A stretch of DNA of 64,000 nucleotides, from NCBI RefSeq assembly GCF_010686755.1, contig NZ_JAAGXA010000001.1, forward strand, positions 620,001 through 684,000. The letters run 5' to 3'. A model generated the notes under the pieces. It had not been told where the DNA came from, did not search any database, and worked only from the letters and a program-made list of their open reading frames with translations. Positions 54,192 through 62,987 of the stretch are shown here, piece after piece (positions within the stretch are counted from its first letter, which is position 1; each line of letters starts with the position of its first letter). The DNA comes from Nocardioides zeae. Lineage in GTDB: Bacteria; Actinomycetota; Actinomycetes; Propionibacteriales; Nocardioidaceae. A program made the translations under genes and the position numbers.

Positions 54192-56310
54192 AGCGCGGCC
54201 GGTAGAGCAGGGGGTCCTCGAGCACGGCGCCCACGTCGGTGCTGTTCTGGCTGTAGGACACGACGACGCTGCCGTCCTCCGGCAGGAGGTCGGGGTGGGC
54301 GAGCGGCATGTAGCGCAGCAGCCCGTCGTCGGGGTCCGACGGCAGCTCGGCGACCGGGGGGCCTGCGGTGAAGGGGCCACCGGGGGCGGGCGCCGTCCAC
54401 ACCACCAGGTCGCTGCCGAGCACCTCGCCGCGCTTGGACACGGCGTACCAGGTGCCGTCGCGCTCGAAGACGCTCAGCGTCTGCGAGACGCCGGGGTCCG
54501 AGCCGATGAGCTCGGCCGCCGCCCCGGGGTCGTGGCCCCAGGCGGCGCCGTCCCAGTAGGTCCAGGCGGCGGGGTCCGTCACGTCGGCCGGGCGGGTGCG
54601 GGCCACGCGGAGGGAGAAGCCGGTGCCGGGCGCCGGGTCGGCGGGGCGGGCGGTGCCGTAGAGGTAGAGCCACCCGTCGACCGACGTCGTGGCCGCGCCC
54701 CACATGGGACGCGTCGTGTCGGCGTCGTCCGGACCGACGTCGGTCGTGCCGACGAGCTGGGGGGTCCCGCCGACCGGGACGACGAAGGTCGCGACGGCCG
54801 GTCCGACGTTCTCGAAGCCGAAGGGGTCGTCGGGGTCCGTCGTGCGGACCCGCTGCGCGGTCACCTCCACCAGGTCGTAGCCCGGTTGGCCCAGCACCAC
54901 CACCGACATGGGCCAGTAGCCGACGCCGCCGCCGCGGTCGGGGACGACGGCGTCCCCGGAGCGGGGCAGCACCACCTGCAGGCAGTCGGGGGCGACGACG
55001 AGCATGGAGTTGCGCACGAACCGGGCACCGCTGGCGCCCGGCCCCCGCAGGGTGTCGCCGAACATCCACACGGTCCGCCCGTCCTGCAGCGTCGCGCTCG
55101 CGCCGACGTCGCCGCCCTGGAAGGCATCGGTGGCCCGCAGGTCGGCGATGCGGTTGAGGTCGTCGATGTCCGTCACCTCGCCGGGACCCACGCACTCGGT
55201 GGTGGAGGCGAGGTTCACGCGGGGCGGCACCGGTGGCGGCGTGCCGGGGAGACCGACCGCGAGGACGGCGGTGGTGGACGCGACGAGGGTGGCGGCGAGG
55301 AGCGCCATCTGGCGGCGCCAGGGCGCGGGGGTCAGCGTCCCGGGCTCCCGACCGTCGCGCTCGAGGCGCCGCAGCACCAACCGGGTGGCGACCAGGACGA
55401 GGAGGGCCAGGGCGGCGGAACCCGCGAGCACGACGCCCGAGCGCCAGGCGACGGTCGTCGTCGCCACGGCGGGGGAGAGCGCGTCTGTCGCGGCCCCGAC
55501 GATCGTCCAGGCCGTCACCGCGCGCCAGGGCTGCGCGAGGAGCCAGGCGTCGCCGGCGAGCACGAGGGGGAGCGGTACGACGAGGAGCAGCCCGGCCGCG
55601 ACGAGGAGCCCGCGCAGTCCGGCGAGCGCCTCGCAGGCCAGGGTCACCAGCCCACTGGCCACGACCGCCGCCAGCACGACGGCTCCTGCGCGGGGGCTCG
55701 CGAGGACGGTGGCGAGGAGACCACCGCCGGCACCGAGGGCCCCGACCCCGGCGACGCGGACGACACCGCGGCGGAACGTGCGCGGCACCGGCCCCCACAC
55801 CATCGAGACGAGGACGACGAGCGCGAAGCCGGCCGCGACGGCGAGGAAGGAGGCCGTGGTGGACGACGGCACCGCGGAGGGCAGCCGATCGCCCCGCTCC
55901 ACGACGACGCTGCGGTCGCGGGCGGTCGAGATCGCGCGCGCCTGCTCCACGAGCGCCCGGTCGCGGGCGGGGGTGTGGTCGGCGGAGAGCAGCAGACGGT
56001 CCTGCGTGCCGGCGAGGTCGATGACGAGCACGGCCACGACCTCGCCGTCCGCGAGGCGCGTCCGCGCCCGGTCCAGGTCGTCGGTGCCGCCGACGGCCAG
56101 CTCGGCGCCGGGCAGCGCCTCGAGCTCGGCGGCGACCGCCGCCGTGACGACGTCGGGCCCGACGAGCACGACCGGCGCCTCCTGGAGACGGTCGTCGCTC
56201 GCGGCCCCGGCGGCCAGCGTCCACGCGCCGGCGACCACGAGCAGGGCGACGCCCAGCAGCAGCGCCGGGAGCCGTTCGCGGGCGCCGCGCCGACCTCGTC
56301 GCGTCGTCAC
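54154..56310 (-). CDS. Polytopic membrane protein with extracellular DUF4185-type domain
   Basis: 718 residues in two parts. Residues about 15-360 hold an N-terminal membrane helix, an extracellular loop (about 40-150) and five or more further helices, laid out like an ABC-2-type exporter permease. Residues about 375-718 look like a DUF4185 five-bladed propeller (glycosidase-like), with V-W-M-F-G-D-T-L near 425, R-N-S-M-L-V-V and W-G-A-A-T-T-S-V-D-G-W-L-Y-L-Y-G-T near 550. Start GTG at 56310. No partner ATPase is nearby. The role is unknown; sensing or trimming of surface polymers is a guess. Confidence 0.72.
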   Translation of the reverse strand: MTTRRGRRGARERLPALLLGVALLVVAGAWTLAAGAASDDRLQEAPVVLVGPDVVTAAVAAELEALPGAELAVGGTDDLDRARTRLADGEVVAVLVIDLAGTQDRLLLSADHTPARDRALVEQARAISTARDRSVVVERGDRLPSAVPSSTTASFLAVAAGFALVVLVSMVWGPVPRTFRRGVVRVAGVGALGAGGGLLATVLASPRAGAVVLAAVVASGLVTLACEALAGLRGLLVAAGLLLVVPLPLVLAGDAWLLAQPWRAVTAWTIVGAATDALSPAVATTTVAWRSGVVLAGSAALALLVLVATRLVLRRLERDGREPGTLTPAPWRRQMALLAATLVASTTAVLAVGLPGTPPPVPPRVNLASTTECVGPGEVTDIDDLNRIADLRATDAFQGGDVGASATLQDGRTVWMFGDTLRGPGASGARFVRNSMLVVAPDCLQVVLPRSGDAVVPDRGGGVGYWPMSVVVLGQPGYDLVEVTAQRVRTTDPDDPFGFENVGPAVATFVVPVGGTPQLVGTTDVGPDDADTTRPMWGAATTSVDGWLYLYGTARPADPAPGTGFSLRVARTRPADVTDPAAWTYWDGAAWGHDPGAAAELIGSDPGVSQTLSVFERDGTWYAVSKRGEVLGSDLVVWTAPAPGGPFTAGPPVAELPSDPDDGLLRYMPLAHPDLLPEDGSVVVSYSQNSTDVGAVLEDPLLYRPRFIRVPLPAPSAS

Positions 56311-56394
56311 CGAGCGATCACACCACGGCCCGGCTGCCCGGCGCTCCTCTGCGCCGTGTCGCCCTCGCCACGCGCCGTACGGCGTGCGTGGTCG

Positions 56395-57927
56395 TCACCA
56401 GGTGGCGGGGAGCCCCCGTCGTCCCACGCCGCCGAGGACGGCGGCCCCGTGGCCGGCGGTGAGCCGGTCGAGGTGGTGGGCGCACTCGGCCGCCAGGGCG
56501 ACGACGAGGTCGACGTCCGTGCCGTCGGCCGGCTCAGGGACGACGACGTGAGCGATGCCGTCGGCCAGCAGGTCCGCAGCACGCACCCGTTGCTGCGCGG
56601 CCAGCTCGGCCGCCCGGTCGGGCGTGCCGTGGACGATGACGCTCGCGCCCTCGGGCGGCAGCGGCGAGAGCCAGGCGTGCTCGGCGGCCACGACGACGTC
56701 CGCCGGCAGGAGCGCGAGCGCCCCGCCGCCGCACCCCTGGCCCATGAGCAGGGAGATCGTCGGCACGGTCATCGTCGTCATCGTCGCGATGCACCGCGCG
56801 ATCTCGCCGGCGATCGAGCCCTCCTCGGCCTCCTGCGACAGCTCGGCACCCGGCGTGTCGATGACGGTGACGAGCGGCAGGCGGAGCTCCTCGGCGAGCC
56901 GCATCGCGCGGCGCGCCTCGCGCAGGGCGCCCGGCCCCATGGGCGTCGACGGCGTCTGGCGCGCCCGGTCCTGGCCCACCAGCACGCACGGCTGCCCGTC
57001 GAGCCGGGTCAGGGCGATGAGGATGGAGCCGTCGCGCTCGCCCTGCTCCGTGCCCTTGAGGCGCACCGAGCCCTCGGCGGCGTGGCGGAGCAGGTCGCGC
57101 ACGCCGGGGCGGCGGGCCGAGCGGGTGCGCTCGATGGACTCCCAGGCGGGGACGGGCGCCGGGACCGCCGGCGCGTCGACGGTGCCGAACGGCGCCCGGC
57201 GCGGCAGGCGCGGCGGGCGCGCCTCGTCGAGGAGGACGCCGAGCGCCAGGTCGACGAGGCCGCGCAGCTCGTCCGCGGTGGCGACGGCGTCGATGATGCC
57301 GTGGGCCGCGAGGTTCTCCGCGGTCTGCACGCCCGGGGGGAAGGCACGACCGTTGAGGGCCTCGTACACCTTCGGACCGAGGAAGCCCACGAGGGCGCCC
57401 GGCTCGGCGACCGTCACGTGGGCCAGCGAGCCCCACGAGGCGAGCACGCCGCCGGTGGTGGGGTGCCGGAGGTAGGCCAGGTAGGGGAGACCCGCTGCGC
57501 GGTGGGCCATGACGGCACGGGTGATGTCGACCATGCCGACGAACGCGGGGGTGCCCTCCTGCATCCGTGTGCCGCCCGAGGACGTGCTGGCGAGCAGGGG
57601 GAGCCCCTCGTCGGTCGCGCGGCGCACGGCCGCGACGATGCGCGCCGCGGTCGCGGCGCCGATCGAGCCCGCGAGGAAGCGGAAGTCGTTGACGACGACG
57701 GCCACCGGACGACCGCCGACCTCGCCGCGCCCCGTGATCACCGCCTCGTCCAGTCCCGACTTCTCGCTGGCCGCCGCGAGCTGGCCGCGGTAGTCCGGCG
57801 CGAGGTGGGCGGTGTCGACGGCGCGGTCCCAGGACTCGAACGTGCCCGGGTCGAGCACGGCGTCGACGAGCTCCGGCGCGCCGAGCCGGCGGGCGCGAGG
57901 AGCGGGTTCCTGGACTGCAGTCGTCAT
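56395..57927 (-). CDS. Fused acyl-CoA carboxyltransferase (AccD-AccA type)
   Basis: 510 residues with both carboxyltransferase halves. N-terminal (AccD-like): S-S-G-G-T-R-M-Q-E-G near 118 and T-T-G-G-V-L-A-S-W near 157. C-terminal (AccA-like): I-D-T-P-G-A-E-L-S-Q-E-A-E-E near 366 and L-L-M-G-Q-G-C-G-G-G-A-L-A-L near 400. The Cys4 zinc finger of E. coli AccD is missing. It would transfer CO2 from carboxybiotin to acetyl-CoA or a related acyl-CoA; no biotin carboxylase is beside it. ATG at 57927 with AAGAGG upstream. Divergent from the GntR regulator. Confidence 0.85.
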   Translation of the reverse strand: MTTAVQEPAPRARRLGAPELVDAVLDPGTFESWDRAVDTAHLAPDYRGQLAAASEKSGLDEAVITGRGEVGGRPVAVVVNDFRFLAGSIGAATAARIVAAVRRATDEGLPLLASTSSGGTRMQEGTPAFVGMVDITRAVMAHRAAGLPYLAYLRHPTTGGVLASWGSLAHVTVAEPGALVGFLGPKVYEALNGRAFPPGVQTAENLAAHGIIDAVATADELRGLVDLALGVLLDEARPPRLPRRAPFGTVDAPAVPAPVPAWESIERTRSARRPGVRDLLRHAAEGSVRLKGTEQGERDGSILIALTRLDGQPCVLVGQDRARQTPSTPMGPGALREARRAMRLAEELRLPLVTVIDTPGAELSQEAEEGSIAGEIARCIATMTTMTVPTISLLMGQGCGGGALALLPADVVVAAEHAWLSPLPPEGASVIVHGTPDRAAELAAQQRVRAADLLADGIAHVVVPEPADGTDVDLVVALAAECAHHLDRLTAGHGAAVLGGVGRRGLPATW

Positions 57928-57953
57928 CGTCGACCTCTTCGTCTGGCGTTGGC

Positions 57954-57986
57954 CCACTGCGCTAGTGGCTGATTGGCCTAGCCAAT
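57954..57986. promoter_or_regulatory. Twin palindromes between carboxyltransferase and GntR genes
   Basis: CCACT-GCGCT-AGTGG (57954-57968) and ATTGGC-CTA-GCCAAT (57972-57986). The second suits a FadR/GntR dimer. A TACGCT hexamer (58009-58014) lies six bases before the GntR gene start. Confidence 0.6.
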
Positions 57987-58020
57987 AGGTGATCGAGCCG
58001 TGTGTCAATACGCTGATCCG

Positions 58021-58725
58021 GTGAGCACGCCCGACTCCCCGCTGCCGTCGCCCGTCGCGCGCACACGGCTCTACGAGCAGGTGGCGGAGCAGATCACCCG
58101 CTGGGTCGCCCAGGCCGGTCTCGGTGCGGGCGACCGGCTGCCCCCCGAGCGCGAGCTCGCCGTGCAGCTCGGGGTCAGCCGCGCGACCCTCAGCCAGGCC
58201 CTCGTGGCCCTCGAGGTGGTCGGCGTGGTCGCCGTGCGCCACGGCGACGGGACCGTGCTCACGGGCGCCCAGCCCGCGGCCGCCCCGGTGCTCTCCGCCA
58301 TCCGGGCCCACGCCGACCGCCTGCCCGAGGTGATCGACGCGCGCGACGCGCTGGAGACCAAGATCGCGCGGTTGGCGGCGGAGCGCCGTACGGACGAGGA
58401 CCTCGCGGCGATCCAGGCGGCCCTCGACGCGATGGCGGCGGACATCGACGCCGGCGGCCGGGGCGTGGAGGGCGACGAGCTCTTCCACGGGGCCGTGACG
58501 CGCGCCGCCCACTCGCGCCTGCTCGCCGACATGATGGACACGATCGGTGAGCTGATCCGCGAGTCGCGCATCGAGTCGCTCTCCCAGCCCGAGCGACCGC
58601 GCAACTCGCTCGCCGGGCACCGGGCGGTCGCCGACGCCATCGCCGCCGGCGACGCGGACGCCGCCGCGCGCGCCATGCACGAGCACATCACGATGGTCAG
58701 CGACGTCGCGTTGCTCCGCGACTGA
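58021..58725 (+). CDS. GntR family regulator, FadR/FCD type
   Basis: 234 residues: N-terminal winged helix (about 15-80, with L-P-P-E-R-E-L-A-V-Q-L-G-V-S-R-A-T-L) and an all-helical FCD ligand domain with the usual metal-site residues (D-x-x-x-H...H...H: D-E-L-F-H, G-H-R-A-V, H-E-H-I). GTG at 58021 is chosen since TACGCT lies six bases upstream (leaderless); an earlier GTG at 58000 is possible. It probably controls the divergent carboxyltransferase gene and itself through the palindromes. Confidence 0.85.
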   Translation: MSTPDSPLPSPVARTRLYEQVAEQITRWVAQAGLGAGDRLPPERELAVQLGVSRATLSQALVALEVVGVVAVRHGDGTVLTGAQPAAAPVLSAIRAHADRLPEVIDARDALETKIARLAAERRTDEDLAAIQAALDAMAADIDAGGRGVEGDELFHGAVTRAAHSRLLADMMDTIGELIRESRIESLSQPERPRNSLAGHRAVADAIAAGDADAAARAMHEHITMVSDVALLRD

Positions 58726-58768
58726 GCCGCCCCCGCCTGCCCCCGCCTGACCCTTCCGGAGGAGACCT

Positions 58769-59797
58769 GTGCACGACTTCATCGCCGGCCTGCCCAAGGC
58801 AGAGCTCCACGTCCACCACGTCGGGTCGGCGTCCCCGCGGATCGTGGCCGAGCTGGCCGCCCGCCACCCCGGCACCGTGCCGAGCGACGCGGACGAGCTC
58901 GCCCGCTTCTTCGAGTTCCGCGACTTCGCGCACTTCGTCGAGGTCTACCTGGCGGTCGTCGCCCTGATCCGCACGCCCGAGGACATCCGCTACCTGACCT
59001 ACGAGGTCGCGCGGGAGATGGCCGAGGGACAGGCGTTGCGGTACGCCGAGCTGACGTGCACGCCGTACACCTCCGTGCAGCCCCACCTCGAGGGCGTGGG
59101 GATGCCGATCGAGGCCTACACGGAGGCGCTCGAGGACGCGCGGCTCGCGGCGGAGCGTGACTTCGGGCTGGTCCTGCGGTGGATCTACGACATCCCGGGG
59201 GAGTCGGGGCTGCCCGCGGCGGAGGCGACGCTCGGCTTCGCGCTCGACCACGCGCCCGCGGGCCTCGTCGGCTTCGGGCTCGGCGGCCCCGAGATCGGTG
59301 TGCCGCGGCCGCAGTTCGCGCCCCACTTCGCCGCCGCCCGCGCCGCGGGGCTCCGCAGCGTGCCGCACGCCGGCGAGACGACGGGTCCGGAGACGGTGTG
59401 GGACGCGCTCCGCCTGCTCGGGGCGGAGCGCATCGGGCACGGCACGTCCGCGGCGCAGGACCCGGCGCTGCTCGCCCACCTCGCGGAGACCGGCATCCCG
59501 CTCGAGGTCTGTCCGTCGTCCAACGTCGCGACCCGGGCCGTCGCCTCGCTCGAGGAGCACCCGCTGCGCGCGTTCCGCGACGCGGGGGTCACCGTCACCA
59601 TCAACTCCGACGACCCGCCGATGTTCTCCACGACGCTCAACCGCGAGTACGGCGTCGCCGCCGACCTCCTCGGGCTCGACGAGTCCGGCGTGGCGGACCT
59701 GGCGCGGGTCGCGGTGCGCGCGTCGTTCGCCGACGACGGCACCAAGGCGCGGGTGCTGGGCGAGATCGACGCGTACGTCGCGGGCACGGCGGGTTGA
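58769..59797 (+). CDS. Adenosine/aminodeoxyfutalosine deaminase family protein
   Basis: Zinc-dependent amidohydrolase of 342 residues, purine salvage. The metal motif reads E-L-H-V-H-H-V-G-S near 11 where most family members have H-x-H-L-E-G-S; other catalytic pieces are normal: P-H-A-G-E-T near 203, E-R-I-G-H-G near 224 and N-S-D-D-P-P near 281. The GTG start has GGAGGAG upstream, 43 bp after the GntR gene. The altered first motif and lack of ADA-specific features make adenine, adenosine or 6-amino-6-deoxyfutalosine possible substrates. Confidence 0.85.
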   Translation: MHDFIAGLPKAELHVHHVGSASPRIVAELAARHPGTVPSDADELARFFEFRDFAHFVEVYLAVVALIRTPEDIRYLTYEVAREMAEGQALRYAELTCTPYTSVQPHLEGVGMPIEAYTEALEDARLAAERDFGLVLRWIYDIPGESGLPAAEATLGFALDHAPAGLVGFGLGGPEIGVPRPQFAPHFAAARAAGLRSVPHAGETTGPETVWDALRLLGAERIGHGTSAAQDPALLAHLAETGIPLEVCPSSNVATRAVASLEEHPLRAFRDAGVTVTINSDDPPMFSTTLNREYGVAADLLGLDESGVADLARVAVRASFADDGTKARVLGEIDAYVAGTAG

Positions 59798-59818
59798 TCC
59801 CTGCCGGACGATGAGGGG

Positions 59819-60424
59819 GTGTCCACGCTCGTCGTCACCGCGCACCCCGACCCGACGTCCCTCACGCACCACGTGGCCACACGCCTCCGTGACGAGCTCG
59901 CTCGCGGCGGCGGGGGCGAGGTCACGGTCGCGCACCTCGCGCAGGAGGGCTTCGACCCCCGGTTCACGGCGGCCGACCGCCAGGCCTACCTGACGGGTCA
60001 CGGCCACCCGCGCGACGTGCTCGCCGAGCAGGAGCGGCTCGACGCCGCGCAGCACGTCGTGCTCGTGTTCCCGGTCTACTGGTGGTCGATGCCGGCCCTG
60101 CTCAAGGGCTGGGTCGACCGGGTGTTCGTCGCGCCGTGGGCCTTCTCCCTCGACGAGACGGGTCGGGTGGTGCCGTCGCTGCAGCGGCTCACTGCCCACC
60201 TCGTGCCGACCCCCGGCACGGCGGCGGGCTCGTTCGCGCGGCACGGCTACACGGAGTCGTTCTCCACCCAGGTCGAGCGCGGCATCCTCGACTACTGCGG
60301 CATCCGTCGTGGTGCGACCGCGTTCGTGCACGACTCCGAGGACGAGGCGGAGGCCGCGGGCAACGCGCAGGCGGCCGTGGACGCCGTCGCCCGGGCGGTC
60401 GGCGCGACGTCCGCCCGGGTCTGA
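59819..60424 (+). CDS. NAD(P)H:quinone oxidoreductase, flavodoxin-fold (MdaB/NQO1-like)
   Basis: 201 residues with the Flavodoxin_2 fold. FMN/FAD phosphate loop V-V-T-A-H-P-D-P-T-S-L-T near 5, and V-F-P-V-Y-W-W-S-M-P-A-L-L-K-G-W-V-D-R-V-F near 80, both family hallmarks. It would reduce quinones or other electrophiles in two-electron steps. GTG at 59819 has GAGGGG just before it, 21 bp after the deaminase gene, so the two are probably co-transcribed. The following 290 bp to the next gene show no gene I can support. Confidence 0.87.
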   Translation: MSTLVVTAHPDPTSLTHHVATRLRDELARGGGGEVTVAHLAQEGFDPRFTAADRQAYLTGHGHPRDVLAEQERLDAAQHVVLVFPVYWWSMPALLKGWVDRVFVAPWAFSLDETGRVVPSLQRLTAHLVPTPGTAAGSFARHGYTESFSTQVERGILDYCGIRRGATAFVHDSEDEAEAAGNAQAAVDAVARAVGATSARV

Positions 60425-60714
60425 GCGGCAGGCCCGTCGGGCTCGGGCTCGGGCTCGACGAGGTCGACCGGGGGTGGTGCCTGCGCCGGGAGGACGTGCC
60501 GTGACGTCCCGACCTCCGAGTCGCTGGCGTTCCGGGTGCGGTCTGCGTCCTGGGCCGGGCCACCCGGTGGGGTGCGGCGGCGCGTCGGTCGGATGGACAT
60601 CGGGACCTCGGCACGTTGTACTGGACGTTGGTCCGCCGATCCGGACCGTTCAATGGCTCTCCAGCAAGCGGGAGCTGCCCCGCGCTCCGGCGCGACACCT
60701 GTCGGGAGGCACCC

Positions 60715-61173
60715 GTGCCCACCCACCACGTTCCCACCCACCAGCTCGCGCGTCGCACCCACTTCCGCGTCGACGTCGACGTCACCGCCGGCGTCGTCAG
60801 CCTCGGCGGGGTGCTCGACGGCGTCACCCTCCGCGGCCTCGACGATGCCGTCCTCATGGCCGCCCGGGCCACCGGCGTCCAGGGACCGCGCCAGGTCGTC
60901 GTCGACCTCCGCGACGTCGAGCTCCTGTCTGCGGCTGCCACGCGCGTGCTCGAGGCCTCCGTGGTCGCCGCGGCTGCACAGGGCATCTCGGTGCGCCTCG
61001 ACGCGCCGGCCGGCTGCACGGCCGAGCGCGTCCTCTCCGCCGTCCGCGAGCTGTTGGGCGATCAGGCCGAGCGGCTGCCGCTCGTGGCGCGCCCGGCTCG
61101 TCGACACCTTCGCGTGGTCCCGCCGCTCGCGCGGGAGACGGAGCTCACGGGCGTCGGGCGGCGCCCGCTCTAG
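60715..61173 (+). CDS. STAS-domain protein (anti-anti-sigma-like)
   Basis: 152 residues; the STAS fold spans about 18-115 with strand V-V-V-D-L-R-D-V-E-L-L-S-A-A-A-T near 62-78. In SpoIIAA-type proteins a Ser at the equivalent loop is phosphorylated by an anti-sigma kinase; here the loop reads L-L-S-A-A-A, so Ser is present. The N-terminus has several His residues and the C-terminus is basic. GTG at 60715 has GGGAGG upstream. No kinase or sigma gene lies nearby. Regulation is unknown. Confidence 0.72.
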   Translation: MPTHHVPTHQLARRTHFRVDVDVTAGVVSLGGVLDGVTLRGLDDAVLMAARATGVQGPRQVVVDLRDVELLSAAATRVLEASVVAAAAQGISVRLDAPAGCTAERVLSAVRELLGDQAERLPLVARPARRHLRVVPPLARETELTGVGRRPL

Positions 61174-61309
61174 GCCGTCTGCCCGGCCGGTCGAGAACTG
61201 TGCGGTCGGGGTGGCTCGGGTCGAGCTGGGGTGCGCCAGGTGCACAGCTCGAGGCGTGCCGTCGGTGGCAGCGAGCGGCATGGTTGATGCACCACCGGGC
61301 GAACATGCT

Positions 61310-61346
61310 GCGCCGCCCGGCCACGGGGGGTGTGGACGGGCGGCGC
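61310..61346. terminator. Terminator between STAS and DUF222 genes
   Basis: Perfect 10-bp stem GCGCCGCCCG (61310-61319) with CGGGCGGCGC (61337-61346), usable by both convergent transcripts. Confidence 0.7.
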
Positions 61347-61358
61347 GTGCTGCCGCGA

Positions 61359-62843
61359 TCAGGCGTCGTCGAGGGAGGGCGCAGGGCCCAGCGGTTCGTC
61401 GGGTGGCGACCAGGGTCGGGTGCCGTCGCGGTCGACGAGGTAGCGCAGGCCGAGCGGGCTGGTCCAGATGACGGCGTTGGGTGGTTCGTTCTTCGCTGGG
61501 TCGGTGGGCCGGTAGGCCCACCGTCGTCCAGTTCGTCGTTCCGGGTGGGTCTTCATGCGGTGGTGGCGTCGGCAGAGCGGGAACAGGTTGCGGGTGGAGG
61601 TCTGGCCGGGTGGGCCGTTCTCGTCGTATCTGGCGCAGTGGTCGAGGTCGGCGGTCCGTGATGAGCGGGTGCAGTAGGGGAAGACGCACCTGGGCCACCG
61701 GGCCCGGACGTGCTCGGCGATCCGGTCGGGCGGGCTGTAGCCATCGACCGCCACGTCGGCGGTGAGGTCGATGACCGGCTTGACCGTCACTCGAGTGTCG
61801 GGCAAGCCGCACCAGGACTGGACCTGCTCGACCGTCACGACCCCGCGAGGTGCGCCTGGGGTGTCGAGGCGGGCGAGGTCGATCCCGGTCATCCCGGTGT
61901 AGGCATCGATCCCGGGGCCTATCCCGGTCGTGACTCCGGTGATCGCGGCCTGGTCGAGGTGCACGAACAGCACGACCTCGCGCCGCGCGCGCCGAACCGG
62001 CCGGGGCTCCTCTTCCTCGGAGGCATCACGCGCGGCGTACTCCAACGTCGCGACGCCCTCGCAGCGCCGTGCGATCTCGCCGAGGGCCATGGACCGTCGG
62101 ATGTCGATGTTCGGGTCGCAGCCGAGCTCGCCCAACTGGTGGGCGACGTGCGCGATGCTCCGTTCGAGGTCGAGCGCGTCGGCGAGGTCCAGGCTGCCGT
62201 GGACGTTCACGGTGCCGCGCAGGGTCCCGGTCAGCGGGTCCGTATAGGCCGTGTCGCCGAGGTCGATCGCCAGGTATCGGTCGCCGTCAGCCGCATGCCG
62301 TTCGGCTTCGGTGGTCTCGGGGTCGAACCGGGCGGCGGCCTCCGCCACAAGCCGGTCGACCTCGGGGCCGGTGGCCTTGCCCGCGACGTACGCGACGTGC
62401 CGGTCGACGAACCCGGCCCCCTCGAAGGTCAGCGTCCGGGTGGCTTGGGCGATCCGCCGGCCCCGCCACACGTCTACCTCACCCGCGACGACACGGGCGT
62501 GCACGCGGGGGAGCCGGTACCGCAGCTCGACTGCATCGCCCACCAGGCGACGGGCGGCGTCGAACGAACACCCCCGGGCGGCGGCAATCTCGCTGATGCA
62601 GAACTCCGCGACCACGGGCGCACCCGGCCCACCCAGCTCGAGGAACTGATCCCCAGCCAGAGCCTCGGAGTCCCACTCACCCAGCGTCGTGATCGGATCA
62701 CCCACCACCTCGTCCGAGGTGTGCGCGGCCGCCCAGTCACCCACGGCGACGAACGCAGCAGCCTCCGCCGCACGAGCCGCAGCCGTGCGCTCGCGGACCG
62801 CGTCGATCAACGCGGTCGCTGTGGTGTGGGTCCCCCGATCCAT
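61359..62843 (-). CDS. DUF222 / HNH endonuclease domain protein
   Basis: 494 residues: an N-terminal DUF222 helical region (about 30-330) and a C-terminal HNH module (about 385-445) with C-x-x-x-x-C (F-P-Y-C-T), D-L-D-H-C-A-R-Y, N-L-F-P-L-C-R-R-H-H-R-M-K. Such proteins occur in many copies in actinobacteria and in Nocardioides-like genomes especially; some are 13E12 repeat-family members. The function is unknown, possibly nuclease-based mobility. ATG at 62843 follows TAGAGT by seven bases (62856-62851), so leaderless. Its DNA is slightly less GC-rich than its neighbours. Confidence 0.88.
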   Translation of the reverse strand: MDRGTHTTATALIDAVRERTAAARAAEAAAFVAVGDWAAAHTSDEVVGDPITTLGEWDSEALAGDQFLELGGPGAPVVAEFCISEIAAARGCSFDAARRLVGDAVELRYRLPRVHARVVAGEVDVWRGRRIAQATRTLTFEGAGFVDRHVAYVAGKATGPEVDRLVAEAAARFDPETTEAERHAADGDRYLAIDLGDTAYTDPLTGTLRGTVNVHGSLDLADALDLERSIAHVAHQLGELGCDPNIDIRRSMALGEIARRCEGVATLEYAARDASEEEEPRPVRRARREVVLFVHLDQAAITGVTTGIGPGIDAYTGMTGIDLARLDTPGAPRGVVTVEQVQSWCGLPDTRVTVKPVIDLTADVAVDGYSPPDRIAEHVRARWPRCVFPYCTRSSRTADLDHCARYDENGPPGQTSTRNLFPLCRRHHRMKTHPERRTGRRWAYRPTDPAKNEPPNAVIWTSPLGLRYLVDRDGTRPWSPPDEPLGPAPSLDDA

Positions 62844-62987
62844 GCCCCTGACTCTAGTCGAACAGACATACGAACACCACCTCTGGATGGTGATCTGTGG
62901 ATGACCGATTCCGGCGTCGACTTTGGTGAAACGGTTCGACCAAGCTCGACGCTCCTGCCGCGCCGTATGACAACTCGACGCGTTCGG

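Noticed and set aside
62856..62880. Possible LexA (SOS) box near the DUF222 gene
   Set aside because: The two CGAACA elements are direct repeats, not the inverted TCGAAC-N4-GTTCGA form.
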